64,000 nucleotides of DNA from Streptomyces sp. NBC_01428. Its GTDB lineage: Bacteria > Actinomycetota > Actinomycetes > Streptomycetales > Streptomycetaceae. The translations under genes and the position numbers were made by a program. How positions within the stretch are numbered: position 1 is the stretch's first letter; each line of letters opens with the position of its first letter. The stretch lies in assembly GCF_036231965.1 (NCBI RefSeq), contig NZ_CP109499.1, positions 682,001 to 746,000 of the forward strand. The letters run 5' to 3'. Below are positions 16,282 to 24,683 of the stretch, piece after piece. Below the pieces are notes generated by a model. The model was not told where the DNA came from. It searched no databases and saw nothing but the letters and a program-made list of their open reading frames with translations.

Positions 16282-18101
16282 AAGCCCTCCGCACGACACG
16301 GACCCACGACGCCGAGACGAGCACCGCCGTGACGAACACGCCCACGCCGAACGACCACGCGAAGGACCGACCCGCCGCCGAACCGCAGGACGAGGGCACC
16401 CCGCTGCTCCGCGTACGGGGCCTGTCGGTCTCGTACCGGACCCGCGGAGGCACCGTACGAGCGGTGAGCGGGGTCGACCTCGACGTGTGGCCGGGCCAGG
16501 TGACGGCGGTGGTCGGGGAGTCGGGCTCGGGCAAGAGCACGACGGCGCACGCGATCACCCGACTGCTGGCGGCGAACGGGAGCATCGACGCCGGGACGAT
16601 CCGCTTCGGCCGCCACGACGACCTCACCGCGCTCTCGGAGCGCGAACTGCGGGCCGTACGCGGCACGAGCATCGGCTTGGTGCCCCAGGATCCGACGGTG
16701 TCGCTGAACCCCGTCAAGCGCATCGGTGAGCAGGTCGCCGAGGTGCTGCGCATCCACGGCCTGGCCTCACGACGCTCCGCCGCGTCGGAGGCGGTCGGCG
16801 TTCTGGAACGCGCCGGAATGCCCGACGCGGCCACCCGCGCCCGGCAGTACCCGCACGAACTGTCCGGCGGGATGCGCCAGCGTGCCCTGATCGCCATCGC
16901 CATCGCGGGCAGGCCCCGGCTGATCATCGCCGACGAGCCGACCAGCGCCCTGGACGTGACCGTGCAGCGCGTCATCCTCGACCATCTGGAGCACCTCGCA
17001 CAGGAGTCGGACACCGCGGTCCTGCTGGTGACGCACGACCTGGGCGTCGCCGCCGACCGGGCCGGGCGGATCGTCGTCATGTCCCAGGGCCGCGTCGTGG
17101 AGGCCGGCCGCACCGCCGACGTGCTGGAGAACCCGCAAGACCCCTACACCAGGCAGTTGTTGGCCAGTGCCCCGAGCCTGAACACCGCCCGCCCCCGCGT
17201 CACGGTCACCGGGGCCGCCCCGTCCGCGAGCCCTGCCGACACACCCCTGCTCGAACTCCACAACGTCGTCAAGGAGTTCAGGCTGCCCGCCGCCCCCGAG
17301 TCGCCGCGCACCCTGCGCGCGGTCGACGACGTCAGCCTCACACTGCGCCGAGGCCGCACGCTCGCGCTGGTCGGCGAGTCCGGCTCCGGGAAGTCCACCA
17401 CCGCGCGGCTGGCACTCCGGCTGACCGATCCGACCGACGGGCGGGTCCTGTTCGACGGCGAGGACGTCACCGACGCCCGCGGTTCGCAGGCCAGGCAGCT
17501 CCGCAGGCGCGCCCAACTCGTCTACCAGAACCCGTACGCCTCACTGGATCCCCGGTTCTCCGTCGGCGAAGTGATCACCGAGCCGCTGCGGGCCTTCAAG
17601 GTGGGGGACGGTGCCTCCCGTCGGGCCCGGGCGCGCGACCTGCTCGACCGGGTCGCCCTCCCCGCCTCGATGCTCGGCCGCCGCCCGGCGGAGCTGTCCG
17701 GCGGGCAGCGCCAGCGCGTGGCGATCGCCCGCGCGCTCGCCCTGTCGCCCGACCTGGTCGTGTGCGACGAACCGGTGTCCGCGCTCGACGTGTCCGTCCA
17801 GGCCCAGGTCCTCGACCTGCTCGCGGAACTGCAGGCCGACACCTCGGTGGCGTACCTCTTCATCTCGCACGACCTGGCCGTCGTACGGCAGATCGCGCAC
17901 GAGGTCGCGGTGATGCGGTCCGGTCGTATCGTCGAGACCGGTACCACCGAGGAGCTGTTCGCCGACCCCCGTCACGACTACACCCGCGAGCTGCTGGCCG
18001 CGATCCCCGGCGGCCGGCACTCCCTCCCCGCCGCGCCCTCCGTCGCCCGGCAGACCCCGCCCGAGGGCGACTCCGTCGACCTGATCAAGGAGCACATATG
18101 A
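16278..18101 (+). CDS. ABC importer ATPase with two fused nucleotide-binding domains (DppD-DppF fusion)
   Basis: The 607-residue protein contains both ATPase halves normally encoded as DppD and DppF. Domain 1 has Walker A GESGSGKST at residues 80-88, signature LSGGMRQR and Walker B LIIADEPTSALD. Domain 2, from about residue 320, has a second GESGSGKST, LSGGQRQR and LVVCDEPVSALD. Both switch histidines are present (LLVTHDLG, FISHDLA). DPYTRQLL-type C-terminal segments follow each domain, as in peptide importers. A 40-residue charged N-terminus precedes domain 1. It overlaps the permease stop upstream and the DUF1684 start downstream by four bases each, placing DUF1684 firmly in the transport operon. 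Confidence 0.94.
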   Translation: MKALRTTRTHDAETSTAVTNTPTPNDHAKDRPAAEPQDEGTPLLRVRGLSVSYRTRGGTVRAVSGVDLDVWPGQVTAVVGESGSGKSTTAHAITRLLAANGSIDAGTIRFGRHDDLTALSERELRAVRGTSIGLVPQDPTVSLNPVKRIGEQVAEVLRIHGLASRRSAASEAVGVLERAGMPDAATRARQYPHELSGGMRQRALIAIAIAGRPRLIIADEPTSALDVTVQRVILDHLEHLAQESDTAVLLVTHDLGVAADRAGRIVVMSQGRVVEAGRTADVLENPQDPYTRQLLASAPSLNTARPRVTVTGAAPSASPADTPLLELHNVVKEFRLPAAPESPRTLRAVDDVSLTLRRGRTLALVGESGSGKSTTARLALRLTDPTDGRVLFDGEDVTDARGSQARQLRRRAQLVYQNPYASLDPRFSVGEVITEPLRAFKVGDGASRRARARDLLDRVALPASMLGRRPAELSGGQRQRVAIARALALSPDLVVCDEPVSALDVSVQAQVLDLLAELQADTSVAYLFISHDLAVVRQIAHEVAVMRSGRIVETGTTEELFADPRHDYTRELLAAIPGGRHSLPAAPSVARQTPPEGDSVDLIKEHI

Positions 18102-18922
18102 CCGTGCAGGACAGTCCGACAGACCTCCACGCCTTCACCGAGGCCTGGCAGGAGTGGCACAGCCGTCAGGAGGCCCGGCTCGCGGATCCGCACGGCTTTC
18201 TGGCGATCACCGGTCTGCACTGGCTCAGCGAGGAGCCGCAGCGCTTCCCCGACGCTCCCGGCGCCTGGCGGACCGGCGCGGACGGGGTGACGGTGGTCCT
18301 CGGCGAGGGCGAGGAACTCGTTCTCGGCGACACGACCGTGCGGGGCGAACACCACTTCGGGGTGCTGCCGGAGCGCAGCAGCGTCAACGCCGTCTGGGGC
18401 GACGCGGTGATCGAGGTGGCCAAGCGCGGCGGGCACGACATCATCCGTCCCCGGCACCCCGACACGCCTCTGCGGGCCGCGTTCACCGGCACACCCGCCT
18501 ACGCTCCGCATCCGCGCTGGACGGTGACCGGGCGCTACGAAGCGTTCGACACACCACGTCCGACGACGGTGGGAGCCGCGGTCGAGGGTCTTGAGCACGT
18601 CTACGACGCGCCGGGAAGGATCAGCTTCGAGCTGGACGGGCAGGAGTTGGCACTCACCGCGTTCCCCGGCCATGCGGCCGGCAGCCTGCTCGTCCTGTTC
18701 ACCGACGCGACCTCGGGCGTCACCACGTACGCCGCGAACCGCGCCCTCGCCCTGGACCCGCCGGCCGAGGACGGCACGGTCGCCCTGGACTTCAACCGGG
18801 CCGCGAACCTGCCCTGCGCGTACACGGACCTGGCCACCTGCCCGCTGCCTCCGGCGGAGAACCGGCTGCCGCTGGCGATAGATGCCGGCGAGAAGATCCC
18901 CTACGAGCGCGGCGGGTCATGA
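18098..18922 (+). CDS. DUF1684 family protein coupled to sulfur-regulated importer
   Basis: This 274-residue protein is a complete DUF1684 member. FTEAWQEWHSRQEARLADPHGFLAITGLHWL lies at about 10-40. The conserved core includes GTPAYAPHPRWTVTGRYEAFD near 130-150 and the C-terminal FTDATSGVTTYAANRALALD plus LDFNRAANLPCAYTDLATCPLPP near 220-260. No signal peptide or membrane helix is visible, so it is cytosolic. The biochemical role of the family is unknown. Its start lies inside the ATPase stop (ATGA), so it is made together with an importer under sulfur control. I infer that it helps process or release sulfur from the imported compound. Confidence 0.9.
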   Translation: MTVQDSPTDLHAFTEAWQEWHSRQEARLADPHGFLAITGLHWLSEEPQRFPDAPGAWRTGADGVTVVLGEGEELVLGDTTVRGEHHFGVLPERSSVNAVWGDAVIEVAKRGGHDIIRPRHPDTPLRAAFTGTPAYAPHPRWTVTGRYEAFDTPRPTTVGAAVEGLEHVYDAPGRISFELDGQELALTAFPGHAAGSLLVLFTDATSGVTTYAANRALALDPPAEDGTVALDFNRAANLPCAYTDLATCPLPPAENRLPLAIDAGEKIPYERGGS

Positions 18923-19057
18923 GCCGCGCCTGACCTCAGGGTGCCGGTGCCGCTCCGACGACGGGGCGGGCGCCGGCGCCCCGCGCGGTGGACGGCCGGA
19001 CAACGGGCGGGCATCAGTACCCCGCTCGTGTGGCCTCCGCGCGGACGGGCGCGGACC

Positions 19058-19372
19058 TCAACTCGCCCTGGACCCCGTCAGCACCACGTCCCGCCCGGCC
19101 CGCTCGTGTTCCACCCGGGCCGTCTCCAGGAGCCGTCGCCAGGAGGTGACCGTGGGGCGCCGGCGGAGCAGGGCCCGGCGTTCGCGTTCCGTCATGCCGC
19201 CCCACACGCCGTGCTCGATGCGCTGGTCCAGCGCATAGGAGAGGCACTCGGTCAGAACAGGACAGCCACTGCACAAGGCTTTGGCGCGGTTCTGCGCCGC
19301 ACCCTCGACGAACAGCTCGTCAGGGTCGGCCTTGCGGCACAGCCCTCGGTCGCTCCAGTCGGTGCTCGCCAT
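19058..19372 (-). CDS. WhiB family iron-sulfur transcriptional regulator
   Basis: This 104-residue WhiB-like protein has the four [4Fe-4S] cysteines at 12, 34, 37 and 43 (GLCRK, ALCSGCPVLTECL) and the G(V/I)WGG turn at 55-59 (HGVWGG). A basic tail (RERRALLRRR) and a further 30 residues follow. WhiB proteins bind region 4 of the principal sigma factor and sense oxygen or nitric oxide through the cluster. The tail has no AT-hook, so it is not WblC/WhiB7. The spacing and N-terminus do not match WblA or WblE well, and I assign no specific name. The 270 bases upstream are AT-richer than average and should hold its promoter. Confidence 0.92.
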   Translation of the reverse strand: MASTDWSDRGLCRKADPDELFVEGAAQNRAKALCSGCPVLTECLSYALDQRIEHGVWGGMTERERRALLRRRPTVTSWRRLLETARVEHERAGRDVVLTGSRAS

Positions 19373-19642
19373 CTCGTGATGCCGTCCTCTCCCCTGGCCC
19401 CGCGCCTGCTAGTTGCCCCCTTGCCGTGAGCAACAGGCATATGACACTACGCCTTTCGAGGATCGTCACTCTATCTGCAGTCCGTCACCACACCTTCGGG
19501 TGATCGAAGCTTGCCTCCGGCACGCGAAAGCGCTAAAGAAGCTCATCCCGGATCAAACAACGCCGGAAGATCGGCAGAGGACGACGCGGCGAGGTGCTGG
19601 ATCCGATTGATCCCGATCCTCAGCAGCCCGTTTCCGACGGTC

Positions 19643-20341
19643 TCAGCGGTCGGAACGGAGCTTCTTCCCCGAAGTGGCGCGCACGACGACCACCAGAGCC
19701 GCCGTCACGAGCACGGCGGGGATCGCCGGCGCCCCGAGACGGGCCCAGCGGACGGCGAGACCACCGAGGGCCGCGCCCACGGGGATGAGGGCGACGATCA
19801 GGGCGACATGCCGGTCGAACGTACGGCGCTGCACGACGTCAGCGACCAGTCCGGTGAGGGCCCCGGTCATGTACGCCGTCGTCTCGGCACCCCCGGTCAC
19901 GATCCGGACGCCGCCGTTCTGGCATCCCATGGCCAGCGAACTGGCCGCCAGCAGCGCCGCCCGTTGCGTCGCTCCCGGCTCGCCGCCCACGCCGAGCCAG
20001 AAGATCCACACCCCCCACAGCAGCACGCACTCGGCCATGAGGGCGGCCCGCACTCCCCCGGTCCGGTGACGCCGTCGTCCGAGCCCCACCGCAGCCCTGC
20101 TGCCGAGCACCACGCCCACCACGTAGGCGACGATCGCCAGCGCCGCGAGGCGGGTCGTCCCGGGATGCCCGCCGCCGAGGCCCAGCCCGAGCAGGGCGAG
20201 GTTGGCGGTCATGACGCTGGTGAACACCCCGCCGAGCACCAGGAACCCGACCGCGTTGACGCAGCCCGCGGCCGCGGTCAGCAGGTACTGCGCCGTCCGG
20301 TCCAGCGCCGGGGCGGAGGTGTGGCCGCGATCGGCGGGCAT
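19643..20341 (-). CDS. DUF1275 (YoaK) family membrane protein
   Basis: The 232-residue protein begins MPADRGHTSAPALDRTAQY and has about six membrane helices, starting with LLTAAAGCVNAVGFLVLGGVFTSVMTANLALLGLGL, a DUF1275 signature. CQNGGVRIVTGGAETTAYMTGALTGLVADV near 145-175 is the second conserved segment. Members are predicted transporters or membrane stress proteins with no established substrate. ATG 20341 has GGAGGAG four bases upstream. A second, distant member of the family lies at 37430. It is divergent from an LtrA protein. Confidence 0.88.
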   Translation of the reverse strand: MPADRGHTSAPALDRTAQYLLTAAAGCVNAVGFLVLGGVFTSVMTANLALLGLGLGGGHPGTTRLAALAIVAYVVGVVLGSRAAVGLGRRRHRTGGVRAALMAECVLLWGVWIFWLGVGGEPGATQRAALLAASSLAMGCQNGGVRIVTGGAETTAYMTGALTGLVADVVQRRTFDRHVALIVALIPVGAALGGLAVRWARLGAPAIPAVLVTAALVVVVRATSGKKLRSDR

Positions 20342-20667
20342 GGCTCCTCCGTTCGCCGCTGCGTGTGCCGTCGTTCGCCGCCGGGGCGGGCCCGCGGACG
20401 TCCGGCAGCGGTACGGCGGGAGCCGCCGGGCCTCCCACGGTATAGCCGCCGTCGGAAGGGCGCCCGGTCGGCGGCGGGTTCGCGCGGCGGCGGTTCCCCG
20501 ACCGGGCGTCGGCGCCACGTCCTCGCGGAAGGGCCGCGCCCGGTGTGACCTGGCTAGGGTTGGGGTTCTCCTCGGCACGCCGGACCCGCCGGGGCGGGTG
20601 TGCGGACGGACATGGTGGGTGCGCCATCCGGCCGACCGGCCGTTGTCGTGAGAGCGCAGGGAGCGTT
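20342..20667. other. Divergent intergenic region, DUF1275 and LtrA genes
   Basis: These 326 bases contain no plausible gene. They must hold two divergent promoters, but I could not identify minus-35 and minus-10 elements with confidence. A GGGAG ribosome site occurs just before the LtrA start. Confidence 0.3.
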
Positions 20668-21900
20668 GTGAACGAGGTATCGACCGCCCGGCCGGAGCCC
20701 GAGGCCGAACGGCACGCCAGCTGGCTGGAGTTGTTCTTCGACCTGGTCGCCGTGGCGGGCGTGGCCCAGATCGCGCACCTGCTGCACGGCGAACCGGGTC
20801 TGCCGGACCTCGGCATGTACGCCCTGTTGTTCCTGGCGCTGTGGACCGCGTGGATCTGCTTCACCCTCTACGGGAACGTGGCCGGGGAGGGCACCCATGC
20901 CCGCACGGTGCTGGCCGCGATGTTCGGGATGGCGGTGATGGCGGCCGCGGTGTCCGGCGTCCACGACGGTGACCACGGTCAGGCCAGGGCCTTCGCCCTC
21001 GCCTACGTCCTCATCCGGCTCCTGGCCAACCGGGCGTGGGAGTTCCGCCGCGAGATCCTCGTCGACTGGCCCGCCGCCCAGATGTCGCTCGGCGTGATCC
21101 CGTGGATCGTCTCGCTGTGGGTGCACGAACCCGCCCGCTACTGGCTGTGGGCTCTGGGCATCGCCCTCGACCTGTACGTCACCTTCAGCGTCTCCGCCCG
21201 GGACATCGTGCAGAGCCGCGAGGCCCACCGGCGTCGGGAGGCCCGCCGTTCGCACGGCAAGGACGAGACGCGCCCCCCGCGCCGCGACGAGGGGCCCGTC
21301 TCGCTCGCCGCGGCGCAGGCCGACCACCTGAGCGAGCGGCTCGGCCTCTTCGTGATCATCGTCCTCGGCGAAGGGGTGGCGCAGATGATCGACGCCGCCT
21401 CCGAGACCGAGTGGACCAGGAAGCTCTACGCCTTCGCCGTCGCCGGGTTCTTCCTCCTGGTCTCCCTGTGGTCGTTGTCCTTCCGGCACGGCTACGCGGG
21501 CGTGCCGCACCTGACCGCGCAGTCGCTGCCCGCCCGGGCTGCACTCCCCCTGCACTGCTTCGTGTCCGGCTGTCTCGCCGCCCTGGCGGCCGGCCTGGGC
21601 GCGGCGGTCGAGCACCTGCACTCCCTTCCGTCCGGCACCCGATGGCTGCTCTGCTCGTCGCTGGCCGGGTACTTCCTGCTCAGCGGCGTCGCCACGCTGC
21701 GGCACGCGGCCCGGGAGCGCCGCTGGCTGCTGACCGTCGCCCTGCCGTGCACCGCGCTGCCCCTGCTGGTCGCCGCCTTCGGGGCCCGTCTGGCGACGGT
21801 GAGCGTGGTCTGGCTGCTCGTGGCGATCACGATGTGGCCGACGTACTACGAGAGCCGACGGGCGAAGAGCGCGCGGGCCGCCGCCGCCTCGACGACATGA
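20668..21900 (+). CDS. Low-temperature-requirement A (LtrA) family membrane protein
   Basis: This 410-residue LtrA protein starts at GTG 20668 after GGGAGCGTT. The N-terminal signature ERHASWLELFFDLVAVAGVAQIAHLL is at about 9-34. About ten to twelve membrane helices follow, with a charged cytoplasmic loop at about 190-220 (REAHRRREARRSHGKDETRPP). A second family signature, ADHLSERLGLFVIIVLGEGVAQMI, is near 218-241. LtrA was named from a Listeria gene needed for growth in the cold; the molecular activity of the family is not established. The gene stands alone. Confidence 0.9.
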   Translation: MNEVSTARPEPEAERHASWLELFFDLVAVAGVAQIAHLLHGEPGLPDLGMYALLFLALWTAWICFTLYGNVAGEGTHARTVLAAMFGMAVMAAAVSGVHDGDHGQARAFALAYVLIRLLANRAWEFRREILVDWPAAQMSLGVIPWIVSLWVHEPARYWLWALGIALDLYVTFSVSARDIVQSREAHRRREARRSHGKDETRPPRRDEGPVSLAAAQADHLSERLGLFVIIVLGEGVAQMIDAASETEWTRKLYAFAVAGFFLLVSLWSLSFRHGYAGVPHLTAQSLPARAALPLHCFVSGCLAALAAGLGAAVEHLHSLPSGTRWLLCSSLAGYFLLSGVATLRHAARERRWLLTVALPCTALPLLVAAFGARLATVSVVWLLVAITMWPTYYESRRAKSARAAAASTT

Positions 21901-22005
21901 CGCCACGAGGAGGGCCGAATACGGGAGGACACCGGACTCCGGGGCGGGTACCTGCCCCGTGCGCCTCTCCCACGACCGGTGCGGGAAGGACTTAAATACC
22001 GTCAC

Positions 22006-22263
22006 ATGACTACCGAACCGCAGAGCTTCACGATCCTGCTGGTCCCCGAGCACCTGGCGGACGGGGGCGGTACGGCCCCCGAAGAGGCCGCGGTGCGCTC
22101 CGCGGTCGTCGAGGCGACCGGTGAGATGGGTGAGACGGGCTATCCCCGTTACGCGGGGCAGGGCTTCGTCGCCGACATCGACCCCCGTACACGGGTCGTG
22201 GAGGGCGTCCTGGTCGACGGTTCGGAGCTGGACTACGGAATGGCGGCCGTGGTCGCTTCCTGA
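22006..22263 (+). CDS. Small hypothetical protein
   Basis: This 85-residue acidic protein begins MTTEPQSFTILLVPEHLADG and contains a helix of Ala, Val and Glu near 30-45. A C-terminal half (GFVADIDPRTRVVEGVLVDGSELDYGMAAVVA) with beta-strand character follows. There is no membrane segment and no recognised domain. ATG 22006 is preceded by GGGAAGGA about 20 bases upstream, rather far for a ribosome site. It is isolated between LtrA and the PRC-barrel gene on the same strand. The following 290 bases to the next gene contain only a SigB-type promoter. Confidence 0.55.
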   Translation: MTTEPQSFTILLVPEHLADGGGTAPEEAAVRSAVVEATGEMGETGYPRYAGQGFVADIDPRTRVVEGVLVDGSELDYGMAAVVAS

Positions 22264-22510
22264 GCAGCACGGTGGCGGCCCCGACCGACCGGGCACGTGG
22301 CCGCCCGACGAACCCCGCCCGGCAGACCATTCCCGTACCGCTCGACGTATGGCCCGGCGCCCCGCGCAACCGGAGCACCACCCCGGTGAACCGCACGCGA
22401 CTGCGCCCCGGCGACCCGTCCCCGGCCGTACCGACCGAGGACATGGCCCCACCGGACGTCCCAGCACGTCAGCCCCTGCCCACGGGCAGGACTACAGAGG
22501 CGACGCAAGG

Positions 22511-22535
22511 GCATCAGGCCTACGATCGGGGGTAC
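22511..22535 (+). promoter_or_regulatory. SigB-type promoter candidate for PRC-barrel gene
   Basis: GCAT (22511-22514) and GGGTAC (22530-22535) are 15 bases apart, matching GNNT-N14-16-GGGTAC. The hexamer ends 21 bases before the ATG at 22556 and leaves room for the GTGGAGG ribosome site. Confidence 0.55.
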
Positions 22536-22555
22536 TCCGACTGTGGAGGTTCAAG

Positions 22556-22912
22556 ATGTTCGAGGCAGGTGACATCCGCGAATGGCGTGGCCACGACGTG
22601 GTGGATTCCGGTGGCCACAAAATCGGCATGCTGGAGTCGGTCTACGTGGACACGGCGACCGATGATCCGTCCTTCGCCACGGTGACGGTGGGCATGCCCA
22701 CTCGGCGCCGCCTGGTGTTCGTCCCGCTCGACGGCGCGACCGTCGGCCCCGGGTACCTGAAGGTCGTTCACGACAAGAATCTCGTCAAGAAGGCTCCCTC
22801 GATCGACACGGACGGCGTACTGCCCGCCGAGGACGAGCCGGGAGTCTTCGCGCACTACGAGCTCGCGTACACACCGGGCGCGAAGGGCGAGCGTCGCCTC
22901 GCCCGCCGTTGA
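22556..22912 (+). CDS. PRC-barrel domain protein
   Basis: This 118-residue protein begins MFEAGDIREWRGHDVVDSGGHKIGMLESVYVD, a PRC-barrel opening. The barrel strands run through about residue 70 (TVTVGMPTRRRLVFVPLDGA). A C-terminal extension ends in the basic GAKGERRLARR. In Streptomyces such single-domain PRC proteins are common under stress sigma factors, and a SigB-type promoter lies 21 bases upstream here. They are thought to act as small adaptor proteins. The downstream hydrophobic protein gene follows after 25 bases and is probably in the same transcript. Confidence 0.85.
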   Translation: MFEAGDIREWRGHDVVDSGGHKIGMLESVYVDTATDDPSFATVTVGMPTRRRLVFVPLDGATVGPGYLKVVHDKNLVKKAPSIDTDGVLPAEDEPGVFAHYELAYTPGAKGERRLARR

Positions 22913-22937
22913 ACCGCCGAAGCCGCCTGGAGACCCG

Positions 22938-23111
22938 ATGAGCCTGTTCCTCTTCCTGATTCTCGTAGCCGTCGTTCTGGGCATCATCGGCGTGGTCGTC
23001 CACGGCCTGTTCTATCTGCTGGTCATCGGATGCGTCGTGCTGCTCGGCGCACTCGCCTACGGCGCGATGCGCTTCCGCCGCGGCGGCCGCAGGCAGCGCA
23101 TCGCCCGCTGA
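22938..23111 (+). CDS. Small hydrophobic membrane protein
   Basis: This 57-residue protein consists of two membrane helices, residues 2-23 (SLFLFLILVAVVLGIIGVVV) and 26-45 (LFYLLVIGCVVLLGALAYGA). A strongly basic tail, MRFRRGGRRQRIAR, follows. It resembles the small hydrophobic proteins of Streptomyces stress regulons; a similar gene is at 48877. Twenty-five bases separate it from the PRC-barrel gene, so it likely shares that SigB-type promoter. A hairpin at 23141-23171 follows. Confidence 0.72.
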   Translation: MSLFLFLILVAVVLGIIGVVVHGLFYLLVIGCVVLLGALAYGAMRFRRGGRRQRIAR

Positions 23112-23140
23112 CCGGCCACCTCGCCCTCCCGCCTCCGTCC

Positions 23141-23171
23141 GGGCCGCGACCGACTCGTGTCGGCGCGGCCC
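23141..23171. terminator. Hairpin terminator between convergent genes
   Basis: GGGCCGCG (23141-23148) pairs with CGCGGCCC (23164-23171). An inner CCGAC/GTCGG stem closes a TCGT loop, with a single bulged A. It lies between the hydrophobic protein gene and the PLP-decarboxylase gene, which converge here. Confidence 0.6.
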
Positions 23172-23180
23172 GAGTTGCGT

Positions 23181-24683
23181 TCAGCCTCCCAGGTACGGGC
23201 TGTACAGCGCGGACAGGAAGCGGGTGACGATCACCTCGCGGGTGGCCGGCGGGAGGGCGTCCAGGAGACGGTTGACCGGCGCCATGCGGGACGCGTCCTC
23301 GCCGGTGAGGTCGACGCCCGCGGCGGGCAGGAGCGCGGCGAAGGAGGCGTTGTCCAGCGCGGTCAGGTCCACCTGCCCGAGCAGGTCGACGATGTCGGCG
23401 GGAGGCGTCGGGGGGCCGAGGGGACGGACGACGTCGACGCAGGCGCGCAGGACGGCGAGGAGGCCGTCGACACCGTCCTCGCTGACGCCGGTCAGCGTCA
23501 GGTGCAGGTTGGCGGGGAGGCCGTCGAGACTGAGTTGGGGCTGGAGGAAGTAGCCCCGGGCACGGGTCTCGTCGGCGAGGGCGAACAGGTCGAGCGGGGC
23601 CCCGGCGGCCGGGTCGGTGCCGATCGCGACGAGGGTGGCGTCCGGGGTGCCGAGGACGGTGAGGCCGTCGATGGCCTCGACTCCGGCGATCAGCCGGCGG
23701 GTCGCGGAGAGGGCGGCGCGGCCGAGTTCGCGGTATCCGTCGGCGCCGAGCGACTGCAGCGTGGCCCAGGCTCCGGCGAGCGGTCCGGCCCCCTTGCTGC
23801 TCTGGATGGTGGAGTTGACGACCGTGTAGCCGGGCCAGGTGGCGCAGGCGTAGTAGGCGCCGAGGCGCATCGCCTCGTCGCGGAACAGCAGGACCGAGGC
23901 CCCCTTGGGCGCGTAGCCGAACTTGTGCAGGTCGCACGAGAGCGAGGTGACGCCCGGGACGGACAGGTCGAAGGCGGGTATCGCCGCACCGGCCTCCGCG
24001 AGCCAGGGCAGCAGCCAGCCGCCGACGCAGGCGTCGACGTGGCAAGGGATGCCGCGGGCGGCGGCGTCGGCGGCGATCTCGGCGACGGGGTCGATGACTC
24101 CGTGTGCGTAGGACGGCGCGGAGGCGACGACGAGGACGGTGTTCTCGTTGCACAGGGCGGCGGTCGCGGCGGGGTCGGCGCGATAGGTCGACGGGTCGAC
24201 CGGTGCGCTGCGTACGGTGACGCGCAGGTAGCTGCCGGCCTTGTGGAAGGCGGCGTGGGCGGTGACGGGGACGACGATCTCGGGGGCGAGGATGTCGGGG
24301 CGGGCGTCGCGTGCGGCCTTGACGGCCAGCATGATCGACTCGGTGCCGCCGCTGGTGAAGATGCCCGGGGTGGTGTCGTCGCCGCCGAGCCGGCAGGCCG
24401 TCGCGCCGACCACCTGGCGTTCCAGGGCGACGATGCTCGGGAACGCCGTCGGGTCGAGGCCGTTGACCTCCATCATCGCCACGTAGGCCTGTTCGGCGGT
24501 GTCGCGGACCTCGGGGCGCCCGCTGTCGTAGACGTACGCGGTGGTGTGGCCGCCGCGGGTGGGCAGGTCGGCCGCGGTGAGGACGGCGAGTTCGGCGAGG
24601 AGCTCGGTGCCGGGGCGGCCCGTCTCGGGCAGGCCGGGGTGGGCGGAGCGCGGGGTGGTGGAGGCCTGCTGAGGAGTCGTCAT
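23181..24683 (-). CDS. PLP-dependent decarboxylase/lyase family protein (group II, sphingosine-phosphate-lyase-like)
   Basis: This 500-residue fold-type I PLP enzyme has the cofactor phosphate segment TSGGTESIMLAVKAARD at about 110-126. A probable ring-stacking histidine lies in TAHAAFHKA near 141-149, the cofactor aspartate in VDACVGGW at 216-223, and the Schiff-base lysine at 254 in DLHKFGYAPKG. The DLHKFGYAPKG form and absence of a long N-terminal arm place it nearer to sphingosine-1-phosphate lyase, aspartate decarboxylase and MfnA than to canonical GadB. The substrate is unknown. ATG 24683 lies inside the stop of the transporter gene upstream, so the two proteins are coupled. The pairing suggests decarboxylation or cleavage of an amino compound moved by the transporter. 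Confidence 0.88.
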   Translation of the reverse strand: MTTPQQASTTPRSAHPGLPETGRPGTELLAELAVLTAADLPTRGGHTTAYVYDSGRPEVRDTAEQAYVAMMEVNGLDPTAFPSIVALERQVVGATACRLGGDDTTPGIFTSGGTESIMLAVKAARDARPDILAPEIVVPVTAHAAFHKAGSYLRVTVRSAPVDPSTYRADPAATAALCNENTVLVVASAPSYAHGVIDPVAEIAADAAARGIPCHVDACVGGWLLPWLAEAGAAIPAFDLSVPGVTSLSCDLHKFGYAPKGASVLLFRDEAMRLGAYYACATWPGYTVVNSTIQSSKGAGPLAGAWATLQSLGADGYRELGRAALSATRRLIAGVEAIDGLTVLGTPDATLVAIGTDPAAGAPLDLFALADETRARGYFLQPQLSLDGLPANLHLTLTGVSEDGVDGLLAVLRACVDVVRPLGPPTPPADIVDLLGQVDLTALDNASFAALLPAAGVDLTGEDASRMAPVNRLLDALPPATREVIVTRFLSALYSPYLGG

